Below, piece by piece: positions 10,550 to 21,859 of a DNA stretch of 64,000 nucleotides. The notes under the pieces are model-generated. The model did not search any database and was not told the origin of the DNA. It was given only the letters and a program-made list of their open reading frames with translations. Source of the stretch: Oikopleura dioica (Eukaryota > Chordata > Appendicularia > Copelata > Oikopleuridae); assembly GCA_907165135.1 (NCBI GenBank), contig OU015566.1, positions 1,056,501-1,120,500 of the forward strand. Direction: 5' to 3'. Each line of letters begins with the position of its first letter. The first letter of the stretch is position 1. The position numbers and the translations under genes are program-made.

Positions 10550-11450
10550 TGAAAAAACAGACATTTTGATTCTGAATAAACGATTTTTCCAAATACAAAA
10601 AACACAATTATCATGATTATTATATTCATTTGTTTTCAATATTTTCTATTGAGTCTGTTATTTAAAGAACAATTGACCTGTTCTTCTCAAACAGGGGTAT
10701 TTGAATGTTGACTCATTTTTTTCTCATTTTGTAAAACTGCGAGTTCATGGAAGAGAATGGACTGAAAGAGGATCACTTCAATCTCAGAATAAAATATCGA
10801 GCTTCTCAAAGATTTTCAACAGGTCCGTTTTTATCGCTCTTGATTGTTTTAAAAAAAATTTTAGCGTCAAATACGCTAACGAAATTCACAGAAAAAGCTT
10901 CAAAAAGAAAGAATGATCTCAGTAAAGAAGATGCGGCGAAAGTCATTCAGCGACAATGGCGAGTTTTTAGCCAGAAGAAGAAATTTTTAAAAGAAATAAA
11001 TGACGAGTTTTTTAACGAAGAAAAAGTTCGAGTTCAGAAAATGGAACTTCAGCTTGAGACGATGAAATTTGAAATGAAAATGGAAGCTTATTTGACCGAA
11101 TTAGAGGATTTAGGAAAGGTTCATAATTTTAAGAATTATTTTTTATTTTCATCTCGAACCATAATTAAAAGATTTCTTTTTCAAAAATGCGGAAAAGCGA
11201 AGAAATGCTGCTGCTTTTAAAATTCAACATGCTTGGCGCTCGTATTTACGAAGAAAGACTGCTTCATGAATTTTTTTTTTTGTTGTTTTAGTTATTGAAA
11301 AAATTATCGATTCTCATTTTTGTTTCAATAAACTGATCGCAGTAGCCTTCAATCACATGCAATTCGAGCTGAGATTCGTGATCATTTTCCAACAAACCTA
11401 AAACGCTCTACTTTATTTCCGACTTTGGACATTTTTCTTACCCTTTACGC
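10550..11450. repeat. Right arm of the large inverted repeat
   Basis: Reverse complement of 5795-6662, carrying IQ-gene copy B. Similarity includes introns and flanks, so the duplication was of DNA and is not a retrocopy. Confidence 0.85.
10747..11269 (+). CDS. IQ-motif protein, copy B
   Basis: Exons 10747-10822, 10865-11118 and 11198-11269 (introns 42 and 79 bp, GT-AG) give 133 residues. The first IQ motif reads AAKVIQRQWRVFSQKKKF, followed by a charged helix; the last exon holds FKIQHAWRSYLRRK. It is the inverted paralogue of the gene at 5979-6499, with the same exon lengths and conserved splice sites. It is a short protein with two calmodulin-binding motifs separated by a probable coiled coil. 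Function unknown. Confidence 0.75.
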
Positions 11451-11522
11451 AAGCATTTCGCATGCCATAAAAAGACCAGGCAACTGCAGCTTTCGAAAAA
11501 AAGATAAGTCTCAAAAAATTCA

Positions 11523-11711
11523 TTGTCTCGCAGAAATAATTTCAGAAAAGGAAAGCAACACAGTTTTTATACAAAAAAGCTGATCAATATCAATTCTATC
11601 AGGGATCAGAAAGTTAATTTCGAAGTGACTCTTATAGATGCCCGTGGGCACGAGTTCGAAATTGTAATTAGAAAAATGGAAGCGAGGAGAATCGTACCAG
11701 TAGTTGCATGA
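11523..11711 (+). CDS. Hypothetical short protein
   Basis: A 62-codon frame. The C-terminal half (KVNFEVTLIDARGHEFEIVI) looks like a beta-strand pattern of a real domain, while the N-terminus is basic. There is no neighbour support and it could be one exon of a larger gene. Not recognised. Confidence 0.2.
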   Translation: MSRRNNFRKGKQHSFYTKKLININSIRDQKVNFEVTLIDARGHEFEIVIRKMEARRIVPVVA

Positions 11712-12027
11712 ACAAGAAGATGAGCGATGAACTACTCTTCATATTTTATTCAAATCAGCGCCTGACGTCAGGTCCTCTGAAACTCACCCGCCAGTCGTAC
11801 TTTATTTTTTGCAACTAACAAACGACTTTGACACGGCTTAGAAATTAAAATTATTAAAAGAATCAAAGTTAGTTTTCTGACTTTAGAGACAACTAGAAAA
11901 AATGTTCGCGATGCTGTTATTGTAAGTAAATAAATTTCAAGAAAAAATTCGAGGCAATATTTCATGTTGATAATAGCCATTAAGGAGGTGGTATGCGGTC
12001 TCGTGGGATTTTAATCCTGCGAACACT

Positions 12028-12109
12028 GAAGTGCCTGTCGTGGGATTTTTAATCCCATGAAATGAAATATACTGTCGTGGGTTTTTAAAAATCCCACGAC
12101 AGGCACTTC
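12028..12109. repeat. Perfect 24-bp-arm hairpin
   Basis: The arm at 12028-12051 (starts GAAGTGCCTGTCGTGGG) is the exact reverse complement of 12086-12109. The loop is 34 bp. The word CGTGGGATTTTTAATCCC and variants recur four more times between 12000 and 12170, so the hairpin sits in a small palindromic repeat cluster. Confidence 0.8.
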
Positions 12110-12168
12110 TGTTGTCGTGGGATTTTCAATCCCAACAAACCACATTTCGGGCCATTATTTTCGTGGGA

Positions 12169-12818
12169 TTAAGGACCCCCGTCAACAATTTTCCTCAAAA
12201 AATCGAAAATTTCAAAGCAGCTTCTTAGTGTCCCTGGAAGCTTAATTCATCAAGAAAACTTGTTCGGAGCAATTTTTGTCAAATATAAAAATCTAAAATT
12301 GCGATTTTGAGAGTGTTGGAGTCGAGATAGAGCCCCAAAAAATAAACCCTTAAGGGGGTAGAAACAGATTTCTCGATTTTGGACTGCTGCTACATAAAAG
12401 AAAACATAAGATTTATTTATGTAAACGGTTATTCCTCATAAATGTTCCTAGAAAAGGGGTTGAGGTTCACAAAACTGTGGATGAAATTTGTTTAACTATC
12501 AGGTGACTCGAGATATTCGTGTTTGAAAAGTGGCGAAAATCGAGAATTTCGGAGAGATGAGTTGCTTCTGAGCCCGCTTACTCAAAAATTGATGACTAAA
12601 ACAAATTTTGAAGGAGATGCTCCTAGATCTTACATGTTTCTATCTAGACCTGAAGAGAATATTTGAAGATAAAAGATTCTCTTGTCTGTAGCGCCGGTCA
12701 AAAATCGCCTTTTTCTGAAAAAAGCTGTTTCTACCCCCTTAAAATCGTTTTTTGAGCCGTAGAATCCATTTCCGGGAAAATTGATTTTTCGAAAATTGTT
12801 GATGGGGGGAGGTCCTTA
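12169..12818. mobile_element. Nested inverted-repeat element, about 650 bp
   Basis: Outer ends: TTAAGGACCCCCGTCAACAA at the left, with its near complement at about 12795-12819. Inner exact inverted repeats of 17 bp lie at 12351-12367 (TAAGGGGGTAGAAACAG) and 12725-12741. No coding capacity. A non-autonomous foldback or MITE-like element is the best reading. Confidence 0.5.
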
Positions 12819-13257
12819 AAGGCAAGTTAAAGTCGGACAGAACCAAGAATAAGAGGTGATTTTTTGAGACTTGGTTTTGATTGGCCGGTAGGCCAAATCC
12901 AGCAAGTCTATTGGCCACCAAAAATGAATATTCTTTCTTTTGACAACTATCAGAAGTTTTCATTTTTGAGCATATTGTCAGAAACAGCTTTTTGTCAAAA
13001 TCAGAAAATGCAGAATTCGAGGAAGTCCGCCAAGGAAAACACATGAGTCGCTCGATTTGTGCGCTTGTCGAACAAAGTCACATGATGAATCTTTGATTCT
13101 CTGGATGCGCTAATGACGGGCCGACTCTGAATGAGGACGATCAACGTGGCCGTCCACTTAAAACCAACTCTGTTTTTTTCTTCTTGCAAAAGAGGAAAAC
13201 AAAGTGGTTTTCGTTTAAAAACTTAAAGTAAACAATAATTGATATTTAAAATATTCA

Positions 13258-13535
13258 ATTAACGCCGGAACGCATAAAATTTTTTCAACGTCGAACGCAG
13301 ATCGTACCAATTAATTGGTATGCCCCTTTCACCCCTTTTTGGCAATGAAAATGATAAGTTAACTGTATAAGTGATATAGATAAATAATTCTCAGACGCTT
13401 AACTTCAATTTTATCACCATATAATACCCCTATCATAACATAAATATGAATAAATATGCAAATTTCCAAATGTGTTGAAATGGCATTAAAGGGCGTTGTA
13501 CCAATTAATTGGTCGCCATGCGTTTCGGCGTTAAT
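13258..13535. mobile_element. Inverted-repeat element, 278 bp
   Basis: Ends ATTAACGCCGGAACGCAT (13258-13275) and its near-exact reverse complement (13518-13535), one mismatch. Just inside both ends lies the palindrome TACCAATTAATTGGT. No reading frame of note. Confidence 0.6.
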
Positions 13536-14000
13536 ATTCTTTTGCTTCAAATCCCAAAATTTTGGTCACTTGCCAAAAACGGGTTAACAAAAAAGCAACC
13601 GTTTTCTCCAAAAATATGCTCCAAATTGCATTACAAGACCTCTGGGACAATTTTCAAAAAGCGCCACTAATTTAGTTAAAATCGGGCCAAACTGCTCTAG
13701 GTCGTTACGTTTCCTTCTCTTCTCGGATAAATTCGATATTCAATCAGCCAACTAGTCCGATAATACGCATTTTAGGGAAGACTGAAAGTTGACAAAAGAA
13801 GAGCAACGAATGATTAAGCCTGAAAAGCGAATATCACCGAGTTATAGAAAAGTCGACTTGTCGGCTGAGCAAGAAAGCGCCGTTCAGTTTTTGTTGAAGC
13901 AAAATGAAATCAGGTAATTTTCAATGATAATGATGATTTTATACAAAAGAATAAAGTCAACAAAATAATTTTTATTGATCCTGATTTAACTAAAAATTGA

Positions 14001-14210
14001 ACTAAACCATTTTATCGAAGTGCATTTTTGGATAACCAATAAGATTGTTGTATCTGGCCATCCAGCCAATCAAAACCCTGATCGACAAAAATTACATTTC
14101 CATTAATTGATTTCTCCGTAAGAAATTGATCAGGGTTTTGATTGGCCGGTAGGCCAAATACAGCAATCTTATTGGTTATCCAAAAATGCATTTCCATAAA
14201 CTGGTTTAGT
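14001..14210. mobile_element. Foldback element, 210 bp
   Basis: Almost the whole element is self-complementary: ACTAAACCATTTTATCGAAG at the left matches the reverse complement of the right end, then GGATAACCAATAAGATTG and CCAATCAAAACCCTGATC are repeated inverted. The motif GATTGGCCGGTAGGCCAAAT inside also occurs at about 12880, outside the element, so a fragment of a relative lies there. Confidence 0.7.
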
Positions 14211-14217
14211 CGAAAAA

Positions 14218-14380
14218 TTGGGGAGGTGTCTGGAACCGACAAAAAATTTCGACGAATTTTCCGTGGAAATTTTCAACCAATTAGAAGCCTGGATTCGGCA
14301 AACTGGCCAATCAGCAGCCGAGTAGCTGCCTACACAAAATTTGTCGAAATTTTTTTGTCGGTTCCAGACACCATCCCCAA
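14218..14380. mobile_element. MITE of the GGTGTCTGGAACCGAC family, copy 1
   Basis: Terminal inverted repeats GGTGTCTGGAACCGACAAAA and complement enclose a core containing AACCAATTAGAAGCCTGGAT. Related copies occur at 48500-48640, 49719-49890, 56085-56322 and 58819-58963. It abuts the 210-bp foldback element. Confidence 0.75.
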
Positions 14381-14585
14381 AAATCGACACTTATTTCGAT
14401 ATTTATTCCTCTTGTCCTGTCAAAAAAGCGTCTAACCTTCGATTTAAATCAACTACAACCCTTTTGTCTGAACTCATTTGTTCCTTTGAAAATATTCTCG
14501 TACTTGACGGAACTTTGACTTGGAATTGGTTTTCCCGATTTTAAAAATGCATTCGAATGCGCTCCAAAATTAATCATTTTCCAAG

Positions 14586-14817
14586 GAGCGCTCCAAGAAT
14601 TCCGCAGACAACGACGATCGTCCTCGACGGGCGCAACAGCTCAGTTGTTCTCAACAGTTCGCCACTCAGCCGCCCAATGTCTGTTCGCTCGAGCAAGGGC
14701 GCGCAGAGTCCGTACGGATTCTCTTACGGGTAAACTCTTGCCAGTTTGAGGTTATTACTTTTGATTCAGACAGTTCACGAAGACGCAGGCGGAGAATGTT
14801 ATTGTCAATCAACCGCT
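14586..14817 (+). CDS. Two exons of an unassigned gene
   Basis: Exon 14586-14729 and exon 14770-14817 join in phase through a 40-bp GT-AG intron and end at a clean donor. They read as serine-rich, low-hydrophobicity sequence with internal methionine at 14676 (MSVRSSKG) and the end FTKTQAENVIVNQPL. The next exon was not identified with confidence; a candidate at 15830-15988 encodes a membrane-segment-containing stretch. The start codon is also unresolved. Confidence 0.35.
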
Positions 14818-15472
14818 GTAAGTCTAATTATTAACCTTCTTTGTTAATTTTTGATGAAATAATGGGGATTACTCGAGTTAAAAACAAAAAAACAGCCATC
14901 CCCTGGGCTAAGCATTCTGTGTAGAGAACCTACGTCAGGATCTAAAAATCATATACGAAAAGCCTCGGAGCGGCTTTTTTCATAAGAAGCCGCAAAGATT
15001 GGGAAGTCGATGTCGCCTCGAAATCTTTGCGAAGCCGCTACGCGGCTTTTGATTTAAGGGGGTGGTGGTCGAGAATTTTTTTATGATTCTTGATTTTCGG
15101 CATATATTTTGATTCTAATAAAGAACAAACATTAGATATTTGTTTCTTGATTTTTTTTCTAGCTTCGAAATCATGGATCAGGCACGTTTGTCGCACAGAA
15201 TAGCCGAAAATGACCAAAAATCGGAAGATGATTACTCAAAAATACCAAAAAACGTGATTCAGCTCCACTTTTACACTAAATAACAGCAATTTTTCCACAA
15301 AATATTTTTTTCAGACTAAGTCGCCAACATAATTTCAACCCTTTTAAATTCATTTTCGGTTAGAAAAAATAAGATTTTTCGGTAAAATTTTGCGCTCATT
15401 TGTCAACAGAAGTCTGATTCTCGACCACTGATTCTAGACACTGACTCAGGTTTTCACCTGCACAGGTTCTAG

Positions 15473-15771
15473 GACCTACTGATGGGGTGTTGGATAGCGG
15501 AAAAAATCTCATCGAAGCCTGGGTTGGGCTTGTAAGGCTAGTAACCAGACATCCCACTGACAGGCGCTCTGATTCGTCCGTTTAATTTTTCTCGAATTTT
15601 CCATAAGATTCACGTAACCCGTTTTTCCAACATATGACGAATCAGAGCGCCGACCAAGAAAATGTGTGGTAACTGGCCTCACTAGCCTAACTCAGGCCCG
15701 CTTGAGATAGGCACTCTGATTCGCCACAGCGCTCTGATGGAAATTCCGCTATCAAACACCCCATCAGTAGA
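15473..15771. mobile_element. Inverted-repeat element, about 300 bp
   Basis: Ends CTACTGATGGGGTGTTGGAT and its near complement at 15745-15768, followed by GCGGAA in both. Inside, GCGCTCTGATTCG and CGAATCAGAGCGC form a second inverted pair. No reading frame; MITE-like. Confidence 0.55.
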
Positions 15772-15829
15772 ATCCAGGTCGTTTCTGATGATTTTAATTG
15801 ATAATAAAGTCGAAATTAAAAATTTAGGA

Positions 15830-15988
15830 CGCGAAAAAATTGCCGAAAAATTGAAAGCCGCTGTGTTTGCTGCTGGAATTGTTGCTACTGCTTTTGCTGT
15901 TGGAAGAAAGAAACGACGGTCAAGTTTTGTACATTTTGCTGAAAAGGATTTTTTCTGCTCATTTGCTACCTCAAATATATTTTTATAA
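15830..15988 (+). CDS. Possible exon with a membrane segment
   Basis: Open stretch with the hydrophobic run AAVFAAGIVATAFAVG followed by RKKRRS, typical of a membrane anchor with a basic cytosolic edge. The upstream methionine at 15737 lies inside the terminal repeat of the adjacent mobile element and is unlikely to be a real start, so this is probably an exon. It may belong with 14586-14817. Not recognised. Confidence 0.25.
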   Translation, partial: REKIAEKLKAAVFAAGIVATAFAVGRKKRRSSFVHFAEKDFFCSFATSNIFL

Positions 15989-16234
15989 GAAAATGAAAAA
16001 TTATCGCAAAAACTTTGCTACTGTTTAATCTAAATCCTGCATTTTTTGACAGAGAGAAGCAGTTTAAACTCTGCTGATAAGAAAATTTAATAGACGGCAG
16101 TTTTTTAAAAGGTGAATTACTGTCGCGAACAAGCTTTTCATCCGTCTAGCCATTTTTTATCAGAGATAACAACAAAAAATTTTGTCTAACATTTTGTAAT
16201 CAGATAAGCAGCACTTTATCACCACCGCGAAGGT

Positions 16235-16241
16235 TATAAAA
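16235..16241 (+). promoter_or_regulatory. TATA box
   Basis: TATAAAA lies 56 bp before the start codon at 16297, a normal TATA-to-ATG distance for a short leader. The gene downstream uses strongly C-ending codons, which fits high expression. Confidence 0.6.
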
Positions 16242-16296
16242 GCAGTCAAAAAGAAAAATCTTCACTTTGTCTTTTTCTTTGAGAAAAAAAGAAGAG

Positions 16297-17547
16297 ATGA
16301 AGATTTCTTCAGCGCTTTTTGTTCTTCTAGAGAACGCTTCTGGCCAAACTGTTGGAAGGACACATTATGGTACAGCCTACGGTGACATGGTCTTTTCCGG
16401 CTGTCAGTATGAACGGATGAAAGTAATTAGGAGCTTTGGTTTCGTCCAGTTTTGAAATAATTTATAGAATGATCCCCGACTTCAAGCTGGTGTCCACTTC
16501 AACTACGACGGATCCAGCTGCTCCTCCCCAATCCCGCGACATTTTCCGACTTGGCGCGGTTACCAAGACGACTCCGATGGCAAGTTCATCGTCCCCTTCT
16601 TCTTTGACTCCGAGTACAAAAACGCCGAGTACGATGGTTATACTGGTGAACGATCCGTTCGAGACTCAGCGAGATAAACGACCTCCTGAACGTCAAGTTC
16701 GTCGAAATTTTTCAAGACGAAGTTGACTTGTACCCAGACCACATCGAAATCGTCAGCGAGGAGAATGATGACTTCCTGAGCGCTTGTGCTTCTTACATCG
16801 GCAAAATCGGCGGAAAGCAAAAATGGTTCATGCGACCGGATTGCGCTTTCCACGACGATTCCCAAGTGAACCACTTTGCCGTGTACATCCTTGGATTCGG
16901 ACCTACATTTACGAGGAACAGCCGCCATGGCCAAGGCAATGGCTACCACAGTCTTTTCAATTAAAAAAGAGAGAATAAGTCTTTTTAGCGAAGAGGAATG
17001 CGATACGTTTTCAAGTCCGACGCGGGCTCGCTCTTTGCCATGAAACTCCGAAACAACGGCAAATTGGACATTCGAGAAAATCTCTACTCCGGCCTCTTCG
17101 TCTGGACCAAAGATGTCTGCGGAATGGACTTCATGCGAGCAATGGAAGATGGTCGTCTGACCATCACTTTGATTGACAGCACCGATATCTACGATTTGAA
17201 ACATGTTCACTACAAATCCTTTGCAGTAAGTTAAGAAAGGTGATTCCCTTATTGATTCTTTCCAGAAATACTCCTCGATCGGCATCAGCTTCGACTTGAC
17301 CGAGGTAGTCACCAAGGACACTCCATGGAAATTCATCAAGGGCGTGCCGACCAAAAACCTCGCTTCCGACGACGTTCAAATCATGATATCCGGCCTGGAC
17401 AAAGTCTCCTTCCTCACGACTGAAGAAAACTGCTTGCTCACCGGCGCCGCTGCCTACCTTGAAGCTCGCGAGTACACAGATCTTGAGCGCGCTTGCTTGA
17501 TCGAAGGAAAGACTTTCTGGTCCAAACCTGTTCTTCCCGCTGCTTGA
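16297..17547 (+). CDS. Secreted protein, unassigned, probably abundant
   Basis: Start MKISSALFVLLENASG is a short signal peptide. Exon 1 is 16297-16422 with a 45-bp GT-AG intron, then an exon from 16468. Further exons cover about 16660-16910, 16998-17226 and 17265-17547. Two joins are not clean: a one-base frame change near 16655, and an intron around 16916-16997 that needs non-canonical ends. The product is about 340 residues, rich in aromatic and acidic residues with paired cysteines; no family recognised. The TATA box, the C-rich codons and the AATAAA at 17567 suggest a highly expressed gene. In a larvacean, a house-matrix protein is one possibility, but nothing in the sequence proves it. 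Confidence 0.5.
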
Positions 17548-17664
17548 AAAACTGATTTTTGGTGAAATAAATCTTTCTCTTTGGTCGCAAAATGCTTTTA
17601 TTTGTCTTTTTAAAAGCGTGTAATAAGAACTATCTTCTTTCGTTTTAACGTTGGAATGAGTGAT

Positions 17665-19347
17665 TTATTCGTAAAATGCTCGAATGGCAGTCGAGAATTC
17701 ATCAGTTTTGATTGTTTTTCTCCAGGATCGCGGAATTCCGTAGCAGCCAGATAATGTCAGCGAATTCAGAAGAGGCTTTCTCTCAAGCAGCAGGCGAGCT
17801 TCTTCTTTTTCGATATTCGTTCTAAGGAAAAGATAAAAGTGAATCGACCGCGATAACTTACCGACTAACGTCCAGGTTTTTTAAATTTCGAGCATGGAGT
17901 GCATAATTCTGAATGAAATTCAAGAAGAACTCTTCCGCATTCGCTCTTGTCTTCAACCCCGAAAGATTCAAATCCTCGATGGCGCCGCCAAGCTGAGCCA
18001 CGAAAAAGCTGTAGAAATCATCCTCGTTTCTTGCATCCGCTCCAGAAAGATCGAGTGTTTTCAGCATCGGGCGATTGGCAAATGAGCCGATTCCAGCGGA
18101 CAAACCCCCGAATGTAAAACAAGAACAGCCTTGAAGATCGATAGTTTGAATCTTCGCCGCATTTTTCAAGAAGAAACAAAGCACATCAGCACTTGTTCTT
18201 TGAGGAACAAAGCTCCGTCGAAGACTGAAGAATTCTAGTTCCGGAAAACCGTCGAAAGACTTCGAGTTTTGTAGAAAGTTGAAAAGATCGCGTTCGCTCA
18301 AGAGCACGTTCGCCAGCTGGAGAAAGCGTAGTTTTTGAAGTTTTAGGGAAGTAACTAGCACTTCTGCTCCGGCCATCGTCGATTGCATCGCCGAGTAGTA
18401 AATATCTGAAGAAAAGGGTCAATTTGACGGGAGAAACGGGAAAGAAAACCTAGATGCTCGAGTTGCGGACACATTGATCCCCAGTCAAGGCCGTGCTTGA
18501 TTGGGCCAGAATCGTGAATGACGATTTTTCGAATAGACTGCAGCTTTAAAACAGGGACAAGAGCTTTATAAGAAGTCACCAACGCATTCGTCCTGAGAAA
18601 AAAAGACGATAATTCAATGAGAAATTTTTCAAATAAGGATAAATACCTGAGTTCAACAAGATTTCGACAGTGCTTCTCGATAAACTCTCCCCAAGTCTGC
18701 ATGTTTCCCAACTGCGAAGTTAACAGCACCAGAGTCTCAATCTTCTCAAACTCATATTCGTTCAAGAGGGCGAGAGTTTTCGTCAAATGATTTTGAAAAT
18801 TCGCGAATTGAAGCTGTTCCAAGTGCTGAAATTCGTCCTCGGGAAGTTTGATGATGCGCTCGCGGAAATTTTGAAAATGGTTTCGTGTTTTCCCCTAAAC
18901 GAATTTTCAGATAAGAGTGGTCTGATAAAATATCACCTTGGTGTACATAAAAAGCTTCAATTTCTTGCGTAAGCTGGGCCTGCTCGCTGCACTCCACCAG
19001 TGATAATTAACTGTAGCATTTTTTACCACGACTCTGTAATCCTCTTCTTTTTGGACCAAATGCTCAAAGATCTTATCCAACACCGTAATCGGTAATGCTC
19101 CCCAATCTTTTGCCTCCCCAGGAGCTGAATTCGAGTTCGAAGTGTCTTCCTGTCGCGCTCTTTTTCGAGGTCGTTTCGGTGTTTTTGATTTTGAACATTC
19201 TTTTCGAAGATTGACTTCGTCAAGCTCCTTTGTTGTCGGTTCAAAGTCAGAGTCTTCAGAATCGTCTGACTTTTCAGGATCATTTTGGCTCAACCAAACC
19301 CCGCGCTTTATTCCGAACATTCTTGTTTTCAAATTTATGAGAATCAA
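17665..19347 (-). CDS. F-box and leucine-rich-repeat protein, FBXL6-like
   Basis: The first exon (from 19347, or the methionine at about 19320) has an acidic and lysine-rich N-terminus, then an F-box: WGALPITVLDKIFEHLV followed by the helix ending WWSAASRPSLRKKL. Later exons carry leucine-rich repeats (LKTLDLSGADARNEDD, IEDLNLSGLKTR, LKNLDVSR) and the last exon ends with SLTLSGCYGIPRSW and a stop at 17665. Introns are about 40-60 bp. F-box proteins bridge Skp1-Cullin ubiquitin ligases to substrates recognised by the LRR part. The F-box spacing resembles vertebrate FBXL6; orthology is inferred. Exon joins were traced on the minus strand and the frames agree. Confidence 0.75.
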
Positions 19348-19412
19348 ATGTGATCAGTTGAAAAATATTTATTTACTTTCAATTTCATTAAATAAATAAC
19401 AGGCAAAGTACG

Positions 19413-21859
19413 CTACACACTTGAACTTTTGAGAATTTCAATGATTTTCGGATGCAACTCTTCTCTCGCCGTCTTTCCCCAGATGAAGTCCAGATGGTCG
19501 AAATCGTCAATGATCGTCAGGGTCGAGTTGCGAAGGTTTGGGCGCATGAGGCGGACATCGTCAGGAGTGGCGATCCAATCGGATGTTCCAACAAACAGGT
19601 GAATGGGCAGGTCGATTTTTGTCCAGTCGTAGAAGGGGGGACTCTCGCTGTTATACACCTAGAAAGATTGATTCGTGATCAAATAGACATCGTTGGTAAC
19701 TTACAATTAGATTTGCTTTTGCTCCGTAGTCGAATTTCGCCATTCTTGTGTGTCCAATATTCTGCCCAAAGTGAACCACATTTCTGAAACTCGTCCCACT
19801 AGGCGTGTGCGAGACGAACACTTGCAATCTCTCCTGCACATATCGCTTGTGGTTGAAATTTACCGAGTGGAATGCAAAATCTTGGGCGATGCTGGTACCC
19901 CACGCTTTCAGCAGTTCGGGCGAATCCTTCACAAGTTTTGCCAAATATCGCGTCGCTTTCGTTCGTTTGAGGAATTCGCTGTCGAGGTATCTTTGAACCA
20001 TATCATTGCTCGAAAAAGACTTGAACGGGCCGACAAGAGATCTCCACGCGCCCTTGACATTTTTCAGCGACAAAATCGGCGCCAAAGCGATCATTCCATG
20101 AAGCCGCTTCTTCGTTTCTTCGTCACCGCCTTCTTGATTCACGAACATCAGAAGAGTTCCTTGGCTGTGCGCAATGTACCAAATCTTTTCCTGCTTCGCG
20201 ATTTTGCAGATTTTGTGGACGATCGCGGGGATTTCGTATTTGGCGATTTCGTGAAAGGTCCAGCGCCAGAATTTTGGATCGTCGTCGGGGGAGAGTTCTG
20301 TATGGCGACGACTGTAGGGGTTGCCACGCGTATTGGCAAGGAAAACGTCAAAGCCTTCGTCCCATAGGCGATACGCTAGAATTAAGGTTAGAGATCAATT
20401 GATTTGGGAGGAGTCCTCCCCAGGGTCTCGAAAAATTGGATGTGGGGCGGTTGTTAGGGCGCCCCCTCACGCTCTCAACATCGGCGCGCTCGTTGTTCAC
20501 TTTCAAAAACAATTTGGGCTGGATGTTTGAAATATAGGCTCGCGCCAAAGGGAAAGTAACGCTGTAAAAATATGCAACAATGTTCAAATTCAGTGAAACT
20601 TAGACTCCTGATACAACTTTTTCCGCTGATTGCGAATATGTAAAAATTATTTTGAGATTCGCGGCATTTAGCTATATATGATTGACAGATCACAAAATAC
20701 ACACTTTCAAGTAACTAGCACATTTCGGACGTAATAGTTGCCCATGAATTCGATATTTTTGCAAACAGGTAGCTTACCACTTCCGAGAACTGCTTTGTTT
20801 AGATCACCCGGTGATTTTTGTTACAGTAGGTCAGAGTGTACACCCACTGAGATTATGGCCCTTTCGGGCGCCCCGGGGAGCGCGCAAAGCACTAGCGCAC
20901 TGCCACTTACACTTACACTCAGTCATCTAAACACCGCGTCTACCTGATAAAACCCCTAACTAGGCAGCTGGGGTAATCTTAAATATTTTCTTCCGAGTTT
21001 TTCTTGGATTTTTCATGAAAAATACCGATTAAAACTAAGATTATAGAGATATCTCAAAATTATTTGGATAAAAACTTCTATTTTCTTAAATAACATATGA
21101 TATTTTAATCATTTACTTAGAATGGTGACGTAGGGTACTAATTTGTTTATTTCTATGAGGCGAGGACCGCGTACTTGTTGGTGAACAACCGAGCGCCCGT
21201 TGTTAACAATCGGCTCCCGTTGCGCACAACTGTCCGCGGAGGGTGGCGCAACATCCAGCCCACCGTTGTTTTCTCGCGCAAACATCTAGGGCGCGGGGGT
21301 TGAAAGCGAGAGGGGGCGCCAAAACAACCGCCGCGCATCCAATTTTTCGAGACCCTGGTCCTCCCCATTTACCGAGTCCATGATCCGGGCCAGCAGCTAG
21401 CCAGTGACTCGAATCGCCAAGAATTCCATGTTGCATAAGAACCGCCGGTTTTCCCTCGTTTCTTAGTCGATGAATTTCGATCAGGAAGCCGTCTTCCGTT
21501 TCCACAGTGAAAACATCGCAAGGATAGTCATTTCGGCGAATGCAATCGTCCATCGACAGAAAACACTCCGGATGAATCCCATCGTCTTTGTAGCGTAATT
21601 TCGCGGATGATCTGTTGAAATCCCACGAGCTGCAGTCGTAATAGGACGATTCCGTCAGCGTTGCCTCGTTTTCTTCGCTTTCAGTTCGATCCCGCGAAAG
21701 AAGATTGGCGCGCGAAGGCAAAACGATCGAGTTCTTAGCCGAGTGTTTTATTCGAACGGCAGAGTAGCGCGCTCGTTCTAGTTGTTCAACAATACGGCGG
21801 AGAGTTTCGTCTTTTAACGCGATCGCAGTGGAGTAGAAATCCCTGAACTTCATCGTCAA
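19413..21859 (-). CDS. Acid lipase-type alpha/beta hydrolase
   Basis: Exons: 21859-21373, 20375-19705 and 19658-19413. The protein matches the lysosomal acid lipase/gastric lipase family: oxyanion-hole motif MQHGILGDSSHW, strand LWDEGFDVFLANTRGN, nucleophile elbow AHSQGTL, acid residue in FVGTSDWIATPDD and catalytic histidine in DHLDFIWG. The family hydrolyses triglycerides or cholesteryl esters. No signal peptide is visible at the chosen start, so an upstream exon may exist, or the protein is not secreted. The first intron (20376-21372, 997 bp) contains a hAT-like insertion; without it the intron would be about 52 bp, the local norm. The second intron is 46 bp. Confidence 0.85.
20421..21357. 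mobile_element. Non-autonomous hAT-like transposon, 937 bp
   Basis: Perfect 22-bp terminal inverted repeats starting CAGGGTCTCGAAAAATTGGA. Flanked by an exact 8-bp target-site duplication, GTCCTCCC (20413-20420 and 21358-21365). CAGGG ends and 8-bp duplications are the hallmark of hAT elements. Just inside, GGCGCCCCCTC and GCGGTTGTT are also repeated inverted. No transposase frame remains. It lies inside a lipase intron, 14 bp after the splice donor (in gene direction). Confidence 0.92.

Noticed and set aside
15737-15829. Start codon of the membrane-segment ORF
   Set aside because: It lies in the terminal repeat of a mobile element; the coding part is more likely an internal exon.
20400-21370. 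Disruption of the lipase coding sequence by the transposon
   Set aside because: The insertion lies 14 bp inside the intron; coding exons join normally across it.
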